DNA of 64,000 nt from Rhodospirillales bacterium URHD0017 (lineage in GTDB: Bacteria > Pseudomonadota > Alphaproteobacteria > Reyranellales > Reyranellaceae). Below, piece after piece: positions 54,429 through 63,210 of this stretch (positions are counted from its first letter, which is position 1; every line of letters begins with the position of its first letter). Below the pieces are notes generated by a model. The model worked only from the letters and a program-made list of their open reading frames with translations, was not told the origin of the DNA and searched no databases. A program made the translations under genes and the position numbers. The DNA lies in contig FODP01000030.1 in the NCBI GenBank assembly GCA_900110395.1, forward strand, positions 1 to 64,000. The letters are read 5' to 3'.

Positions 54429-54663
54429 ATGTCCAAGCATAACGCCGTTGCCAAACTTGAGCAGATACTCACCGAGGCTGATGATTTGATCCGACTTAGA
54501 AGAAGGCGGGCTAGCGGTCATGCACGTCATCCTGGCAATGACACAAGATGGAATGGGCGTCGTGCGCACCAACGTCGGGCCCAAGCTTCTGAGGTCCATG
54601 GGGGCGGAGCTGGTGGACGCGAGCGGTCGACTCGAGCCATCCCGACCTGGTGACGCCAAGCAA
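54429..54663 (+). pseudogene. Frameshifted paralogue of the 54889 protein
   Basis: ATG 54429 gives MSKHNAVAKLEQILTEADDL and IRL; after a shift near 54500 a second frame gives EEGGLAVMHVILAMTQDGMG, VVRTNVGPKLLRSMGAELVD. The order E..DaLIRl...G....V...TpDG..vlRsNV....LrsfG.eL is the same as in the first half of the 54889 protein. It is a tandem copy broken by one indel. Confidence 0.5.
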
Positions 54664-54888
54664 TGACAGGTCGCTGCTACCGAGCCGCGCAAAACGCGGC
54701 CCCTCGAACCTCCTTGCCTCGCAGCGGCGCATTTCAGATCCAAAACCGCCACGCCTCGCCCCAGCGGTAGCCACCAACCGGTCACAAAAGCCCCAAGCCG
54801 GGCGGCGTTTCTGTTCGCGCGCGATAGATTTGGACCGGCCACCCATCTGCCCCACGACGCAAACGCGGACTAGCCATAAACTCGACCG

Positions 54889-55344
54889 ATGGCAGATGTT
54901 GTCCGAACCCTCGAAAAAGTACCGGCTGAGACCGATGCCCTAATCCGTGTCCGACTGAAGGAGATCGGCCTCGATGCGCCGTACCTGGTTACGGCCGTGA
55001 CGCCGGACGGCGAGGTCGTCCTGCGCAGCAATGTTAGCCCTGATGTACTTCGGTCATTCGGCCAAGACCTGATCAACGTCGCCAACGAGCTGGAGGCGCC
55101 GCCGACACCGGGCCACACGACGCACTGTTCACGCCACAGGCGGCGGACTAAGAGATGGTGGATGGCAGTGAGAAAGACCGTTGATGTTTTTCTGAAGGAC
55201 AAATTGGTCGCTTCATACCTGGTCGTTGTGGAAGTAATCGATCGCCCCACCGATGACGACTTCATTGCGGAGCAAATGCAGGGTCACTACAGTAGCGACG
55301 ACATTCAAAGCGCCCGATTTCTTGTCCGCAGCGTGTTGGAGTAA
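54889..55344 (+). CDS. Two-part hypothetical protein
   Basis: A 151-residue frame. Residues 1-68 (ALIRVRLKEIGLDAPYLVTA, VTPDGEVVLRSNVSPDVLRS, FGQDLINVANELEAP) are paralogous to the broken copy at 54429. Residues about 92-151 (MAVRKTVDVFLKDKLVASYL, DRPTDDDFIAEQMQGHYSSD) look like a separate small domain normally starting at its own Met. A basic, low-complexity linker joins them, so this could be two genes fused by an indel. Function unknown. Confidence 0.5.
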   Translation: MADVVRTLEKVPAETDALIRVRLKEIGLDAPYLVTAVTPDGEVVLRSNVSPDVLRSFGQDLINVANELEAPPTPGHTTHCSRHRRRTKRWWMAVRKTVDVFLKDKLVASYLVVVEVIDRPTDDDFIAEQMQGHYSSDDIQSARFLVRSVLE

Positions 55345-55423
55345 CCGACCCTGTTGCTTTTGAAGCCGCGGCAAACAATGGCAAAGCAAATCGGATGGGA
55401 TACCCTTTCGTTGTGCACATCAA

Positions 55424-55750
55424 ATGAAGGGCAGAAAGGTTGCCGCCTCGGTCATTTCGGCGCGAACGATACCCGAGAGCGCTAACGTGGAAATCGCTCA
55501 GGTCGCGGCGATGGGTGTCGCGGCAATGGCGGTTGCGACCGAACTGCTAGTCCAGTTCGAGAGGAAGGGACTCATCACCCACGAAGAGGGCTCGGGCATC
55601 ATCGAGGCCGCTCTTTCAGGGGTGGAGCGCATGGAAGCGCGCACACCGCATCGTGCGTTCCAAATGGCGAGAACGCTGCTCGAAGCACAGACCGCAGCGT
55701 GGCAGCGGGAAACCACCCCCGTTAGAACGTCTGATCCACCAGGCGCGTGA
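55424..55750 (+). CDS. Hypothetical helical protein
   Basis: A 108-residue frame (MKGRKVAASVISARTIPESA...) that is mostly alpha-helical: AQVAAMGVAAMAVATELLVQ, FERKGLITHEEGSGIIEAAL and MARTLLEAQTAAWQRE. The start is weakly supported. No known domain, signal peptide or membrane segment was identified with certainty. Confidence 0.45.
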   Translation: MKGRKVAASVISARTIPESANVEIAQVAAMGVAAMAVATELLVQFERKGLITHEEGSGIIEAALSGVERMEARTPHRAFQMARTLLEAQTAAWQRETTPVRTSDPPGA

Positions 55751-56000
55751 GCTGCGGCTTGATCCACTTCGGCGGTCGAGATGTCGTTCCCACCTCAGCG
55801 ACTGAAGCATGTCTAGCCGTTGGTAGGAGCGGTGCAGGTCAGGCCGCGCCGCCCACACCATCGAAGAAGCATGTAGCTAGCTAGTCGGTCACACGACCAA
55901 CCAACGCCTCCCTACCTAAGTGCGCAGACGAGCAGCGCGAGCATGAGGGTCGCGCTGCAGTAGGCCGCGAAGATGCGGCGTGCGAAGGTGTCACTGTCCA

Positions 56001-56783
56001 TCAGCGCACCGCTTGTGCTTCGGTCCGTGGCGCCGGCTGAAGAGTGGCTTCAAGCCGCGGCAGCTCGGGATGAAGGCGGTCAGCGCCGTAACCATTTTCG
56101 ACCGCCCAGATGGCTCCCTGCGTTCGGTTCGCCACCCGTATCTTTCGCAGGATTGACTTCATATGGACCTTGACCGTTGCTTCGGCAATGTCGAGCCTGC
56201 GGGCGATGGTCTTGTTGGAAAGCCCCTTTACCAAGTCTCTAAGGATCTGCTCTTCACGCTCCGACAGGCCGTGACGCACTCGAATGGAAAAAGAGCCGTC
56301 GAAGGCACCATTCCGCGCCTCCTCATTCGTCACAACCGGCGCGATCAGCAGCCGAGCGGATGGTAAAGCGATCACCGAACGGGATGCAGCCTCTTGGAGC
56401 AGGATCTTAAGGTCCCCATCGAGAATCCGTTGAAGAGTGCCGATAAGCACATCAGTCGACACGGACAATGGAATGCACCCATCGATCTCCGACGCCTGCC
56501 AATTCTGATATTCGGTCGATGATGCACGCTCAAAGAGAAGAATGATCTTGGTTTCTGCCCACAGTTCGCGAATGCAGCTCGCGGCAGTAGTAGCCTCCTC
56601 GGCCGCCAGTGCCCCAAGAATGACGAGCTTAGGGGCATCTGCGGCAAGCAAAGAACTGTCGATGTCAGCTGTTGAGCCGACAGCACCGACCACATGATAA
56701 GAATGACTCGCCATCAGTGAAACCAGCCCCTCGCGTACAAGCGAGCGCGGCTCAATGATGAGCGTTGCTACATGCTCTCTCAT
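56001..56783 (-). CDS. LuxR-type (NarL/FixJ) regulator with unusual receiver
   Basis: The start at 56783 (MREHVATLIIEPRSLVREGL) follows GGGGA. The 260-residue protein has a receiver-like fold at 1-120, but the phosphoacceptor position reads LVILGAL, with Gly57 where Asp is expected, and the acidic pocket is IIEP. The C-terminal LuxR helix-turn-helix is canonical: LSEREEQILRDLVKGLSNKT and IARRLDIAEATVKVHMKSIL. It is thus a DNA-binding regulator probably not controlled by phosphorylation at that Asp. No partner kinase lies nearby. A low-complexity tail of about 20 residues follows the HTH. Confidence 0.8.
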   Translation of the reverse strand: MREHVATLIIEPRSLVREGLVSLMASHSYHVVGAVGSTADIDSSLLAADAPKLVILGALAAEEATTAASCIRELWAETKIILLFERASSTEYQNWQASEIDGCIPLSVSTDVLIGTLQRILDGDLKILLQEAASRSVIALPSARLLIAPVVTNEEARNGAFDGSFSIRVRHGLSEREEQILRDLVKGLSNKTIARRLDIAEATVKVHMKSILRKIRVANRTQGAIWAVENGYGADRLHPELPRLEATLQPAPRTEAQAVR

Positions 56784-56810
56784 TTCGTTGTCCCCATCCC
56801 ACAGTCCCAC

Positions 56811-57448
56811 ACACCTCTGCTCTGTACTGGAATGTTAGGCTCAGCGAATTAACACACGTTAAGTTGGCCGCATGCCAATGTCGGATTCTTGCCTGCGCCG
56901 CTCACCCTTCGGGGGAGTTACCCAAATGCGCCAGCGAAGAACTGCTCTCAAACTCGTACTCTTTTGGGAGCGCCTGCGAGGCTCTGTTGGAGAGCCCATC
57001 CGGCCAACAGAGTTGTAGCGTCAGGGACCAAAGCCGGATCGTCCGCCCACACAGCCCACAATCCCGGCTTTGGTCTCGCCTGACGGCGGGGCTCTTTTTC
57101 TGGCATTTGTTCGGCTGATGAGAAGGAGCGGTTCGGATTCGCCGTACCGTCCCACACCGGGCAAATCGGCCCGGCGCCTCCTCCACACGCACCAAAAGTG
57201 CCCCAGTTGCTGCACTGTGGGGAGAAGAAGTTCTGCCAAACCGAGTACCACTTTCGGCTAGCCCGGCGGACACCGTCAGTCTCTTAAGAACCACACACCG
57301 CAGCACTTAACAGTGTTAACCAAGGCGTGCCCTGAACCCCAAACCAGGGCGGCGGTTGGTAGTTCGTTGGAAGCGACCCAGCCCGCGCAGGCCCGCCTCT
57401 TAACTTCTGCCTCCGGGAAGAGGCCGGACCCAGACCCTCGACCCTTTT
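56811..57448. other. Intergenic stretch with inverted repeat
   Basis: About 640 bases without a supported gene. It contains a 12-bp perfect inverted repeat, GACCAAAGCCGG at 57026-57037 and CCGGCTTTGGTC at 57064-57075, followed by CGGGGCTCTTTTT, which together could act as a transcription terminator or structured RNA on the plus strand. Confidence 0.45.
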
Positions 57449-57862
57449 ATGCCGCTTACATGGATTATTGACTCCCGGATGCAATGGCTGGCCGTTAGCG
57501 TCGAAGGCTGCGCCACTCGCACCGATTTTGAGCAATTTCTCGAAGCCGCAGCGGAAGCGCGAGCGCTTTCCTATCGCACACTAATCGACGGCAGCAACGG
57601 CTGCTTTGATATGACTGAATCAGACGTGCTGGCGGTTGGCGTGCAGATCCAACCCCTGCGCGAGGCCATGACGGGACCCTTGGCGGTCGTTCTCTCTCGC
57701 GATGACGGAATCCGACTTGCACGCACGCTTGGCATCCTGGCGACCGCCCCTCGGGCTATGCGCATGTTTTCTAGTCGATTGGCGGCCAAACGTTGGCTGC
57801 AGCGCGTGACATCGTCGGAGCATGCACGAGGGAAACGCGCCAAAGCGTTGCGACAGAAGTAG
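57449..57862 (+). CDS. STAS/SpoIIAA-like hypothetical protein, second copy
   Basis: A 137-residue frame beginning MPLTWIIDSRMQWLAVSVEG, then RTDFEQFLEAAAEARALSYR, TLIDGSNG, VQIQPLREAMTGPLAVVLSR and MFSSRLAAKRWLQRV. The strand-helix layout and the MPLxxxI/V...V.G...R.DF/I opening match the protein at 5440. The C-terminus is basic (ARGKRAKALRQK). Function unknown; a regulatory or partner-switching role is only suggested by the fold. Confidence 0.65.
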   Translation: MPLTWIIDSRMQWLAVSVEGCATRTDFEQFLEAAAEARALSYRTLIDGSNGCFDMTESDVLAVGVQIQPLREAMTGPLAVVLSRDDGIRLARTLGILATAPRAMRMFSSRLAAKRWLQRVTSSEHARGKRAKALRQK

Positions 57863-57932
57863 GCCGGCGCGAAGTTAGGACTGCGGCGGTTGCAGTCGTT
57901 GCTCCCATAAATGAGCCTGATCTGGACGGCCA

Positions 57933-58193
57933 GTGGATCGCCTGAACACATGGGCTCGAAGTGCCTTGGAGGCCTTGCAGGAGCTTAGTCTTCTCCAAGT
58001 TGCCTTAATCGCGGCACTGGGACTGGGCCTCGGCTATTGGGCGATCCGCATCGCCGTGCGCTCGCTCCGTAGTGCCATGCTCGCGGTCCTGGTGCTGACA
58101 ACCGCGTTGGCGCTGGCACGGCTTTGCTTTCCGGAAACCTTTTGCTCGATAAATTGGCCGCCACCTATCGCTGCCGCGTGCTCTCGCAGATAG
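57933..58193 (+). CDS. Small membrane protein
   Basis: A GTG at 57933 opens 86 codons: MDRLNTWARSALEALQELSL, then two hydrophobic stretches (VALIAALGLGLGYWAIRIAV and AMLAVLVLTTALALARL). Two membrane helices are likely. The end of the frame overlaps the relic below. No family was recognised. Confidence 0.45.
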   Translation: MDRLNTWARSALEALQELSLLQVALIAALGLGLGYWAIRIAVRSLRSAMLAVLVLTTALALARLCFPETFCSINWPPPIAAACSRR

Positions 58194-58318
58194 CGGGTGA
58201 TGGTAGGCTTAAGCCCTACACCTTCCGCGCGCTCGCCAAGACGTATGGTCCGATATGGCTACGCTGCGACGTCTGCCGGCGCTACGTGCCGCTGAAGATC
58301 GGCGGCCCAGCGCGTCTT
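58148..58318 (+). pseudogene. Zinc-ribbon-type hypothetical protein, truncated
   Basis: The frame reads CRVLSQIAGDGRLKPYTFRA, LAKTYGPIWLRCDVCRRYVP, LKIGG and then abuts the ferredoxin gene on the other strand. The LAKTYGPIWxRCDxCxRYxxL pattern is familiar from small rhizobial proteins whose second Cys pair follows; here the C-terminal part is missing. Confidence 0.45.
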
Positions 58319-58321
58319 CTT

Positions 58322-58657
58322 CTATCGGGCAGCGGGCTTGTTGCTGAAATACTTTTTGAACTTGTCTTTTTCGGCCTTGAACGCGTCGGCATCGACCGGT
58401 GCTTCGCCCTTCCGGGTGATGTTCGGCCAATCGGCGGCCTGGCTGCGGTTGAGTTCCAGCCACTGCTCCAGTCCCTTTTCCGTGTCGGGTAGGATCGCAT
58501 TGGGTGGGCATTCGGGTTCGCATATGCCGCAGTCGATGCATTCGTCCGGATTGATGACCAGCATGTTGTCGCCCTCGTAGAAGCAATCCACGGGGCAGAC
58601 TTCAACGCAGTCCATGTACTTGCACTTGATGCAAGCCTCGGTCACGACATAGGTCAT
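58322..58657 (-). CDS. fdxA: 7Fe ferredoxin FdxA
   Basis: The start at 58657 (MTYVVTEACIKCKYMDCVEV) has GGAG eight bases upstream. The 111-residue protein has the cysteine pattern of 7Fe ferredoxins: Cys9, Cys17 and Cys50 for the 3Fe-4S cluster, and Cys21, Cys40, Cys43 and Cys46 for the 4Fe-4S cluster, in CVEVCPVDCFYEGDNMLVIN and ECIDCGICEPECP. The length and the C-terminal FKKYFSNKP helix are normal. It is a cytoplasmic electron carrier. Divergent from the cold-shock gene. Confidence 0.95.
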   Translation of the reverse strand: MTYVVTEACIKCKYMDCVEVCPVDCFYEGDNMLVINPDECIDCGICEPECPPNAILPDTEKGLEQWLELNRSQAADWPNITRKGEAPVDADAFKAEKDKFKKYFSNKPAAR

Positions 58658-58868
58658 CAACGAGGCTCCGGGAAGGAGCGGGCAGCCTGACTAGCCCGGC
58701 GAAAGGGTGCTCGCAACCTGGCCTTGGATCAAGCCACGTCCTCAATCGCTACCATTGGCACCGGGCGGCGGCTCGCCACGGCGACCCGGTCAATCGACGG
58801 ATGGACAGCGCTCGAAAACCGTTAGCGTGCCTCTGCGCACTCATGCGCCCACACACCAGGATACAGAC

Positions 58869-59069
58869 ATGGCTTCAGGCACAGTTAAGTGGTTCAACGG
58901 CACCAAAGGCTTCGGCTTCATTCAACCCGATAGCGGCGGCAAGGATGTATTCGTTCACATCAGCGCGGTCGAGCGCGCGGGGCTGAATGGCCTCAACGAA
59001 GGTCAGAAGATCAGCTATGAGGTTCAATCTGAACGCGGGAAAGAGGCGGCTGTGAATCTCAAGGTGTGA
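58869..59069 (+). CDS. cspA: Cold-shock protein (CspA family)
   Basis: The 66-residue product (MASGTVKWFNGTKGFGFIQP) has RNP1 KGFGFI and RNP2 VFVHIS, both intact, plus the usual GLNEGQKISYEVQ tail. The ATG at 58869 matches the normal N-terminus; the upstream 54 codons are the 5' leader, which is long as in other csp genes. It is an RNA chaperone in the cytoplasm. Confidence 0.95.
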   Translation: MASGTVKWFNGTKGFGFIQPDSGGKDVFVHISAVERAGLNGLNEGQKISYEVQSERGKEAAVNLKV

Positions 59070-59266
59070 TGGAGGCGTGCCTTTGGCACTGGCTGGTCGG
59101 GAATAGGGACGGACCTGGCGTAGGGGCGCCGCCCGAGCGTGGCTCATTTGGTGCTGCAGCACCGACCTAGCTGGTTCAGCAGGACCGCGGCGCTTATCGA
59201 GGATAGCGAAGTGCTTGCCAAAGGTCTTCGCGCACTCGTACACGGGTTCAATTGGGAGTCGAAAAA

Positions 59267-59290
59267 AGGCCCCGCCAAGTGACGGGGCCT
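59267..59290 (-). terminator. Rho-independent terminator, minus strand
   Basis: Hairpin arms AGGCCCCG (59267-59274) and CGGGGCCT (59283-59290) with an eight-base loop; read on the minus strand it is followed by TTTTTTC. The transcript it ends is not obvious. Confidence 0.65.
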
Positions 59291-59594
59291 AAGGATGGAG
59301 ATTCAATGAAAAAACTAACCCCTCACGGGCTGGCGCACGCACCATCCCACTGACGACTGAACTTCTCAAGCAATGAACGGTGCTTACAAACGGTCACGCC
59401 AACGTTCCGTGTCTCGTCCTCTGACTTTTAGCTGTCGGCTGTGGATGAACGGCGCATCGTTATCCCGAGAAATTTCCCCTTGGGCGGTCGCCACTCAAGA
59501 TCTAGTGCGTAGAATGCCTAGGCGACACTAGCCGACGCCCCCTCTTCCCGTCTGCCAGTGATTCGTCCATCCCTCGACTGACGATCGAACTCCA

Positions 59595-59619
59595 CGGAGG
59601 CCTTCGGGCCTCCGCTTTT
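59595..59619 (+). terminator. Rho-independent terminator, plus strand
   Basis: CGGAGGCC-TTCG-GGCCTCCG, an eight-bp stem with a TTCG tetraloop, followed by CTTTTC. It would stop plus-strand transcription from the cold-shock gene side. Confidence 0.7.
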
Positions 59620-59819
59620 CAATCGGCCTGAGCACGACGGAAGCACCCCGCGTGTCGCAAGAGTCACAACTGTCGCAATCGTCCCCGGGGGCCGATTGAC
59701 CTGGCTCGCCCGCCGTCTGTAGCAACATCAATGGGTTGCGGACTGTAAAACCGGGGCAACAAGCGTGTCGGCCGCCGGACAGTTGAACAGCGGTTCAAAT
59801 GATGCGACCCGTTTGGCTG

Positions 59820-60097
59820 TCAGTCCAGCACGCGGGACACCTGGGCGGGCTTCCACTCGACATGGCCGCGCGGGGTGCGAACGCCGCGAGCCTGAAGGGC
59901 AGTGGCGATGCCCGCCAACGTAGTCACGCCGCTTGCCTGTATGTCGCGAGCGACCTTGCGCGCACTCTCGCTGCCAGCTCGAGCATAGGCAGATCGAGCG
60001 GCGCGGGCCTTGGCTGCCGTCTGTGCCGCGACAGGGCTGCCGAGCCGCTTCCCTTCCGGATCGGCTCGGAAGCGATCGACACTATCGCTTTGGCTGC
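59820..60097 (-). pseudogene. Serine recombinase C-terminal fragment
   Basis: On the minus strand an open frame without a start codon reads DPEGKRLGSPVAAQTAAKA, RAARSAYARAGSESARKVAR, DIQASGVTTLAGIATALQAR and GVRTPRGHVEWKPAQVSRVL before a stop at 59820. The IA..L..RGv.TprG..W....V..vL pattern and the GKRLG linker are those of small serine recombinases. The catalytic resolvase domain is absent. Confidence 0.6.
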
Positions 60098-60216
60098 GTC
60101 TTCACCTCTTCAGCGGCGACCAGCTGCCTGAACTCCGCCAGTAGCTTGGCGGGCGTGGGATTGGGGACGTGGCGCAGCTTGGTCAGCAGCTTCCTCACAA
60201 GATCCAGGTCGGCCAT
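60082..60216 (-). CDS. 44-residue hypothetical protein
   Basis: ATG 60216 follows GGGGAG. The frame reads MADLDLVRKLLTKLRHVPNP, TPAKLLAEFRQLVAAEEVKT and QPKR. It is a compact helical peptide with a plausible ribosome-binding site, overlapping the recombinase fragment's open frame by 16 bases. No family known. Confidence 0.45.
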   Translation of the reverse strand: MADLDLVRKLLTKLRHVPNPTPAKLLAEFRQLVAAEEVKTQPKR

Positions 60217-60519
60217 TGCTCCCCTCAGTTGTCGGCCGCTGCCAAATGATGGCCCTACGAGCAGTTCGCCAGTTAATTGAACAATTGGTCCTTGTCGGCG
60301 ACGTGTTCCACCTCAACGTATCTGAAATTTTGTCGGGCTGAAAAATGCCTAGGCGCGCACAATGTAGGCGCACTCCGAGCACCGCTTCACGGTCAGCGTT
60401 ACACGCCTATGGCCATCGCCCTACACCAACATAGTGTCCGGCGTCAGGGCCACTGATACAGATCTAGCGTCTTGAGGAGGGGAGGATTTCCGGCTCATCG
60501 TCAACCTGAGGGGAACGAG

Positions 60520-60867
60520 ATGAGACAGAAATCCACGACGCCTGCTTCGCCGTCCGAGCGCCTTGTGAAGAACATCCGCCGAGCGACGCGTAAGCACTAT
60601 TCAGCGGAAGAGAAGATCCGGATTGTGCTGGATGGCCTGCGTGGCGAGTCGAGCATTGCCGAGCTGTGTCATCGGGAAGGTATTGCCGAGGGACTTTATT
60701 ACAGCTGGTCGAAGGAGTTCCTGGAAGCCGGCAAGCGCCGGCTGGCGGGTGACACGGCGCGGGCGGCGACGAGCAGTGAGGTGACGGACCTGCGCCGTGA
60801 GGCGCGGGCGCTGAAGGAGGTCGTGGCTGAGCAGGCGCTCGAACTGCGCCTGCTGAAAAAAGCATGA
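60520..60867 (+). CDS. IS3-family transposase OrfA
   Basis: ATG 60520 follows GAGGGGAACGAG. The 115-residue protein has the HTH_Tnp_1 region (YSAEEKIRIVLDGLRGESSI, AELCHREGIAEGLYYSWSKE) and a C-terminal leucine zipper (TDLRREARALKEVVAEQALE, LRLLKKA). It ends with the run AAAAAAG (60856-60862), a typical frameshift-prone heptamer. Confidence 0.9.
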   Translation: MRQKSTTPASPSERLVKNIRRATRKHYSAEEKIRIVLDGLRGESSIAELCHREGIAEGLYYSWSKEFLEAGKRRLAGDTARAATSSEVTDLRREARALKEVVAEQALELRLLKKA

Positions 60868-60889
60868 TCGCGGATGGGGGAGACGGGGA

Positions 60890-61870
60890 ATGAGATACCC
60901 CGGTTCCGAGAAGCTGGAGATCATCCGCCTGGTCGAACGATCGCACCTGCCGGTCCGGCGAACCCTGGCTACGCTCGGTATCCTGCCGATGACGTTTTAT
61001 CGGTGGTATGCGCGCTTGCAGGCAGGCGGGCCCGAGGCGCTGGAAGACAAACCGTCTCGGCCCAAGCGGGTGTGGAACAAGATCCCGGAGGAGGTCCGCG
61101 ATCAGATCGTCGAACTGGCGCTGGATGAGCCGGAACTGTCGCCACGGGAGGTGGCGACGCACTTCACCGATGTGAAGAAGTACTTTGTGTCGGAGGCCTC
61201 GGTTTATCGGCTGCTCAAGGCGCATGACCTGATCACCAGCCCCGCCTTCATCGTCGTGAAGGCGGCCGATGAGTTCAAGGACAAGACGACGGCGCCAAAC
61301 CAGCTGTGGCAGACCGACTTCACTTACCTGAAGGTGATCGGCTGGGGCTGGCTCTATCTGTCGACCATCCTCGACGACTTCTCGCGCTACATCATCGCCT
61401 GGAAGCTGTGCACAACGATGAAGGCCGAGGACGTGACCGACACACTGGAGCTGGCGCTCACAGCATCAGGCTGCGAGAGCGCCCAGGTTGCCCATCGGCC
61501 ACGTCTGCTGAGCGACAACGGTTCTTCGTACATCGCCGGCGATCTGGCGGAATGGCTTGAGGACCGCGGCATCAGGCACATCCGGGGCGCTCCCTTCCAT
61601 CCCCAGACCCAGGGCAAGATCGAGCGCTGGCACCAGACACTGAAAAACCGCATCCTGCTCGAGAATTACTATCTGCCCGGCGATCTCGAGGCTCAGATCA
61701 ATGCCTTCGTCGACCACTACAACCACCAGCGTTACCACGAGGCCATCGGCAACCTGACACCGGCCGATGTCTACTTCGGACGAGGCAACACCATTTTGCT
61801 GGAACGAGAAAGGATCAAACGACAGACCATTCAAAACAGACGCTTGATGCACGCCAGACTGGCCGCTTAA
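60890..61870 (+). CDS. IS3-family transposase OrfB
   Basis: A 326-residue protein with its own ATG after GGGGAGACGGGGA. The catalytic DDE domain is intact: NQLWQTDFTYLKV (first Asp), LLSDNGSSYIAGDLAEWL (second Asp), PQTQGKIERWHQTLKN (Glu). The end DHYNHQRYHEAIGNLTPADV is typical. Relative to OrfA it is in the +1 frame, not the -1 frame usual for programmed frameshifting in IS3 elements, so OrfB is probably initiated independently or a base has changed. Confidence 0.92.
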   Translation: MRYPGSEKLEIIRLVERSHLPVRRTLATLGILPMTFYRWYARLQAGGPEALEDKPSRPKRVWNKIPEEVRDQIVELALDEPELSPREVATHFTDVKKYFVSEASVYRLLKAHDLITSPAFIVVKAADEFKDKTTAPNQLWQTDFTYLKVIGWGWLYLSTILDDFSRYIIAWKLCTTMKAEDVTDTLELALTASGCESAQVAHRPRLLSDNGSSYIAGDLAEWLEDRGIRHIRGAPFHPQTQGKIERWHQTLKNRILLENYYLPGDLEAQINAFVDHYNHQRYHEAIGNLTPADVYFGRGNTILLERERIKRQTIQNRRLMHARLAA

Positions 61871-61951
61871 CCTGTTCAACAGATGCGCCCAATCCTCTCT
61901 TCCAATTAGGCCAAACCTGTCTCAAATGTTCTGACGACGGACACACAGAAA

Positions 61952-61971
61952 GGGGCGCCACTCGGCGCCCC
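61952..61971 (-). terminator. Hairpin downstream of the CsbD-like gene
   Basis: GGGGCGCC (61952-61959), ACTC, GGCGCCCC (61964-61971); on the minus strand TTTCTGTG follows. The U-tract is weak, but the position just after the CsbD-like gene supports a terminator role. Confidence 0.55.
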
Positions 61972-61997
61972 CTCCGTCCTCGGCGCAGCAGGGGCAG

Positions 61998-62186
61998 CTA
62001 GAGATCGGCCGCTTTCTTGATGGCGTCCTTGCCCTTGCCGACGGCCTTCTGAAGGTCGCCCTTGGCTTCCTGTACCTTGCCCTCGCCCTTTAACGCGGGA
62101 TCGTCAGTTGCCTCACCGACGCCCTGCTTCACCTTGCCGGCGACCTCATTGGCCGTGCCCTTCACCTTGTCACTCGTGCTGCTCAC
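61998..62186 (-). CDS. CsbD-family stress protein
   Basis: A GTG at 62186 follows AAGGAG with six-base spacing. The 62-residue product is VSSTSDKVKGTANEVAGKVK, QGVGEATDDPALKGEGKVQE, AKGDLQKAVGKGKDAIKKAA, DL. The pattern G..ne..GkvKq..Ge.t.d..l..eGk.q...G defines the CsbD family of small hydrophilic stress proteins. Its exact role is unknown. The longer upstream frame is rejected for lack of similarity. Confidence 0.9.
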   Translation of the reverse strand: MSSTSDKVKGTANEVAGKVKQGVGEATDDPALKGEGKVQEAKGDLQKAVGKGKDAIKKAADL

Positions 62187-62639
62187 TGGCTTCTCCTTTG
62201 TTGGGGTGCAGACCCAACGATGCCGGGCCGCATGCGTTGCCCTGGACAATTTGATTCGCCCTGCGTGCACAGACTGGACTGAGGCGTCGCGGAGATGCCC
62301 TCGGCCTGGTCGGGAGTAAGGCAGGCCTAGCGGCGCCCTTACGCTGAGCGTGACTCATTTGGTGCGTAGAACAACGGGCACGTCGGAACCGTCGACAAGG
62401 TAGAAGGGCAGCGGATTAAGTTGGCCCGCAAGGATCCGAGCGCCGGGGGTGAGCATCACTACATAGACCTAAGCAAGGTCGCCTCAGTGCAAGACGGCAA
62501 AGTGCGACTTGCTTGCAGCGCCAGGAAGCTGGCCCTGCAGGTTGGACGCTGCCTGAGCGAAATGGCTCGTGGTGGTCTATTGCGCCCTCCGGGATACCGT
62601 TCGCCCCACGACGACGCCTATCGGCGCGCGCCCTGCCCG

Positions 62640-62960
62640 TCAGCGATGCTTCTTCTTGGCGGCGGTTTTGACGCGCCCGGTCTTGCTTCGCGCGCCGGAT
62701 GTCGCCCGCGCCGTGCTGCGCTTCTGCGCGCCCGCTGACTTCTTCTTGGCGCGCGGTGCGATCGGTCGCTCGACCGCCTTGGCCGCCGACCGCTGGAGCG
62801 TCGGCTTCTCTTTCTTGAGCGTGTCGCCGCCTTGGGTGATGGCAGCCGCCACCGAGTCCAACACCACCGCCGTGGCAGCGGCCGCCGCCGCGCCTAAGGC
62901 CTTGCCGGCGACGGTCCTGACCTCGTCGGTGGCCTGACCGATCGTGCTCTTCTTCGCCAT
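62640..62960 (-). CDS. Lysine/alanine-rich small protein
   Basis: ATG 62960 follows CGGAGACGAGG. The 106-residue protein starts MAKKSTIGQATDEVRTVAGK, then an Ala-rich helix (ALGAAAAAATAVVLDSVAAA) and a long Lys/Ala/Arg-rich tail (AKKKSAGAQKRSTARAT, KTAAKKKHR) reminiscent of histone-H1-like or HU-tail sequences. It may bind DNA or RNA. Composition-based similarity only. Confidence 0.6.
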   Translation of the reverse strand: MAKKSTIGQATDEVRTVAGKALGAAAAAATAVVLDSVAAAITQGGDTLKKEKPTLQRSAAKAVERPIAPRAKKKSAGAQKRSTARATSGARSKTGRVKTAAKKKHR

Positions 62961-63210
62961 CCTCGTCTCCGTTGCTTGGGTTCTGACGCGCCGCATTCTT
63001 CATATGGGCACGCCTGCGCGGCAGACCAGTCACACTGGCAGCCGCCGGTCGCGCACCTCGGTCGGGAAGGCAGCTCCAGCCGCATTTTTTGTTGGCTCGG
63101 AAGTTGATTGGCGAGCGAGACCAACACGGCGGAAGTCCCGCCATAAGGCGGGTGCAACCCTGCCTCCTTTCCACCGTTCACGAACAAGGAAATTAAACGG
63201 GGAGAACGCC

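Larger units (their letters stand above)
59070..59819. other. Intergenic region with two terminators
   Basis: About 750 bases. No family-supported gene; a 15-codon ORF (MKKLTPHGLAHAPSH) starts at 59307. It contains the two hairpins listed separately at 59267 and 59595. Confidence 0.45.
60434..61944 (+). mobile_element. IS3-family insertion sequence
   Basis: Ends are marked by imperfect inverted repeats: left gTGTCCGgCGTCAG (60434-60447) and right CTGACgACGGACAc (61931-61944). The element is about 1.5 kb and carries OrfA and OrfB. No clear target-site duplication was seen. It looks complete. Confidence 0.8.
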
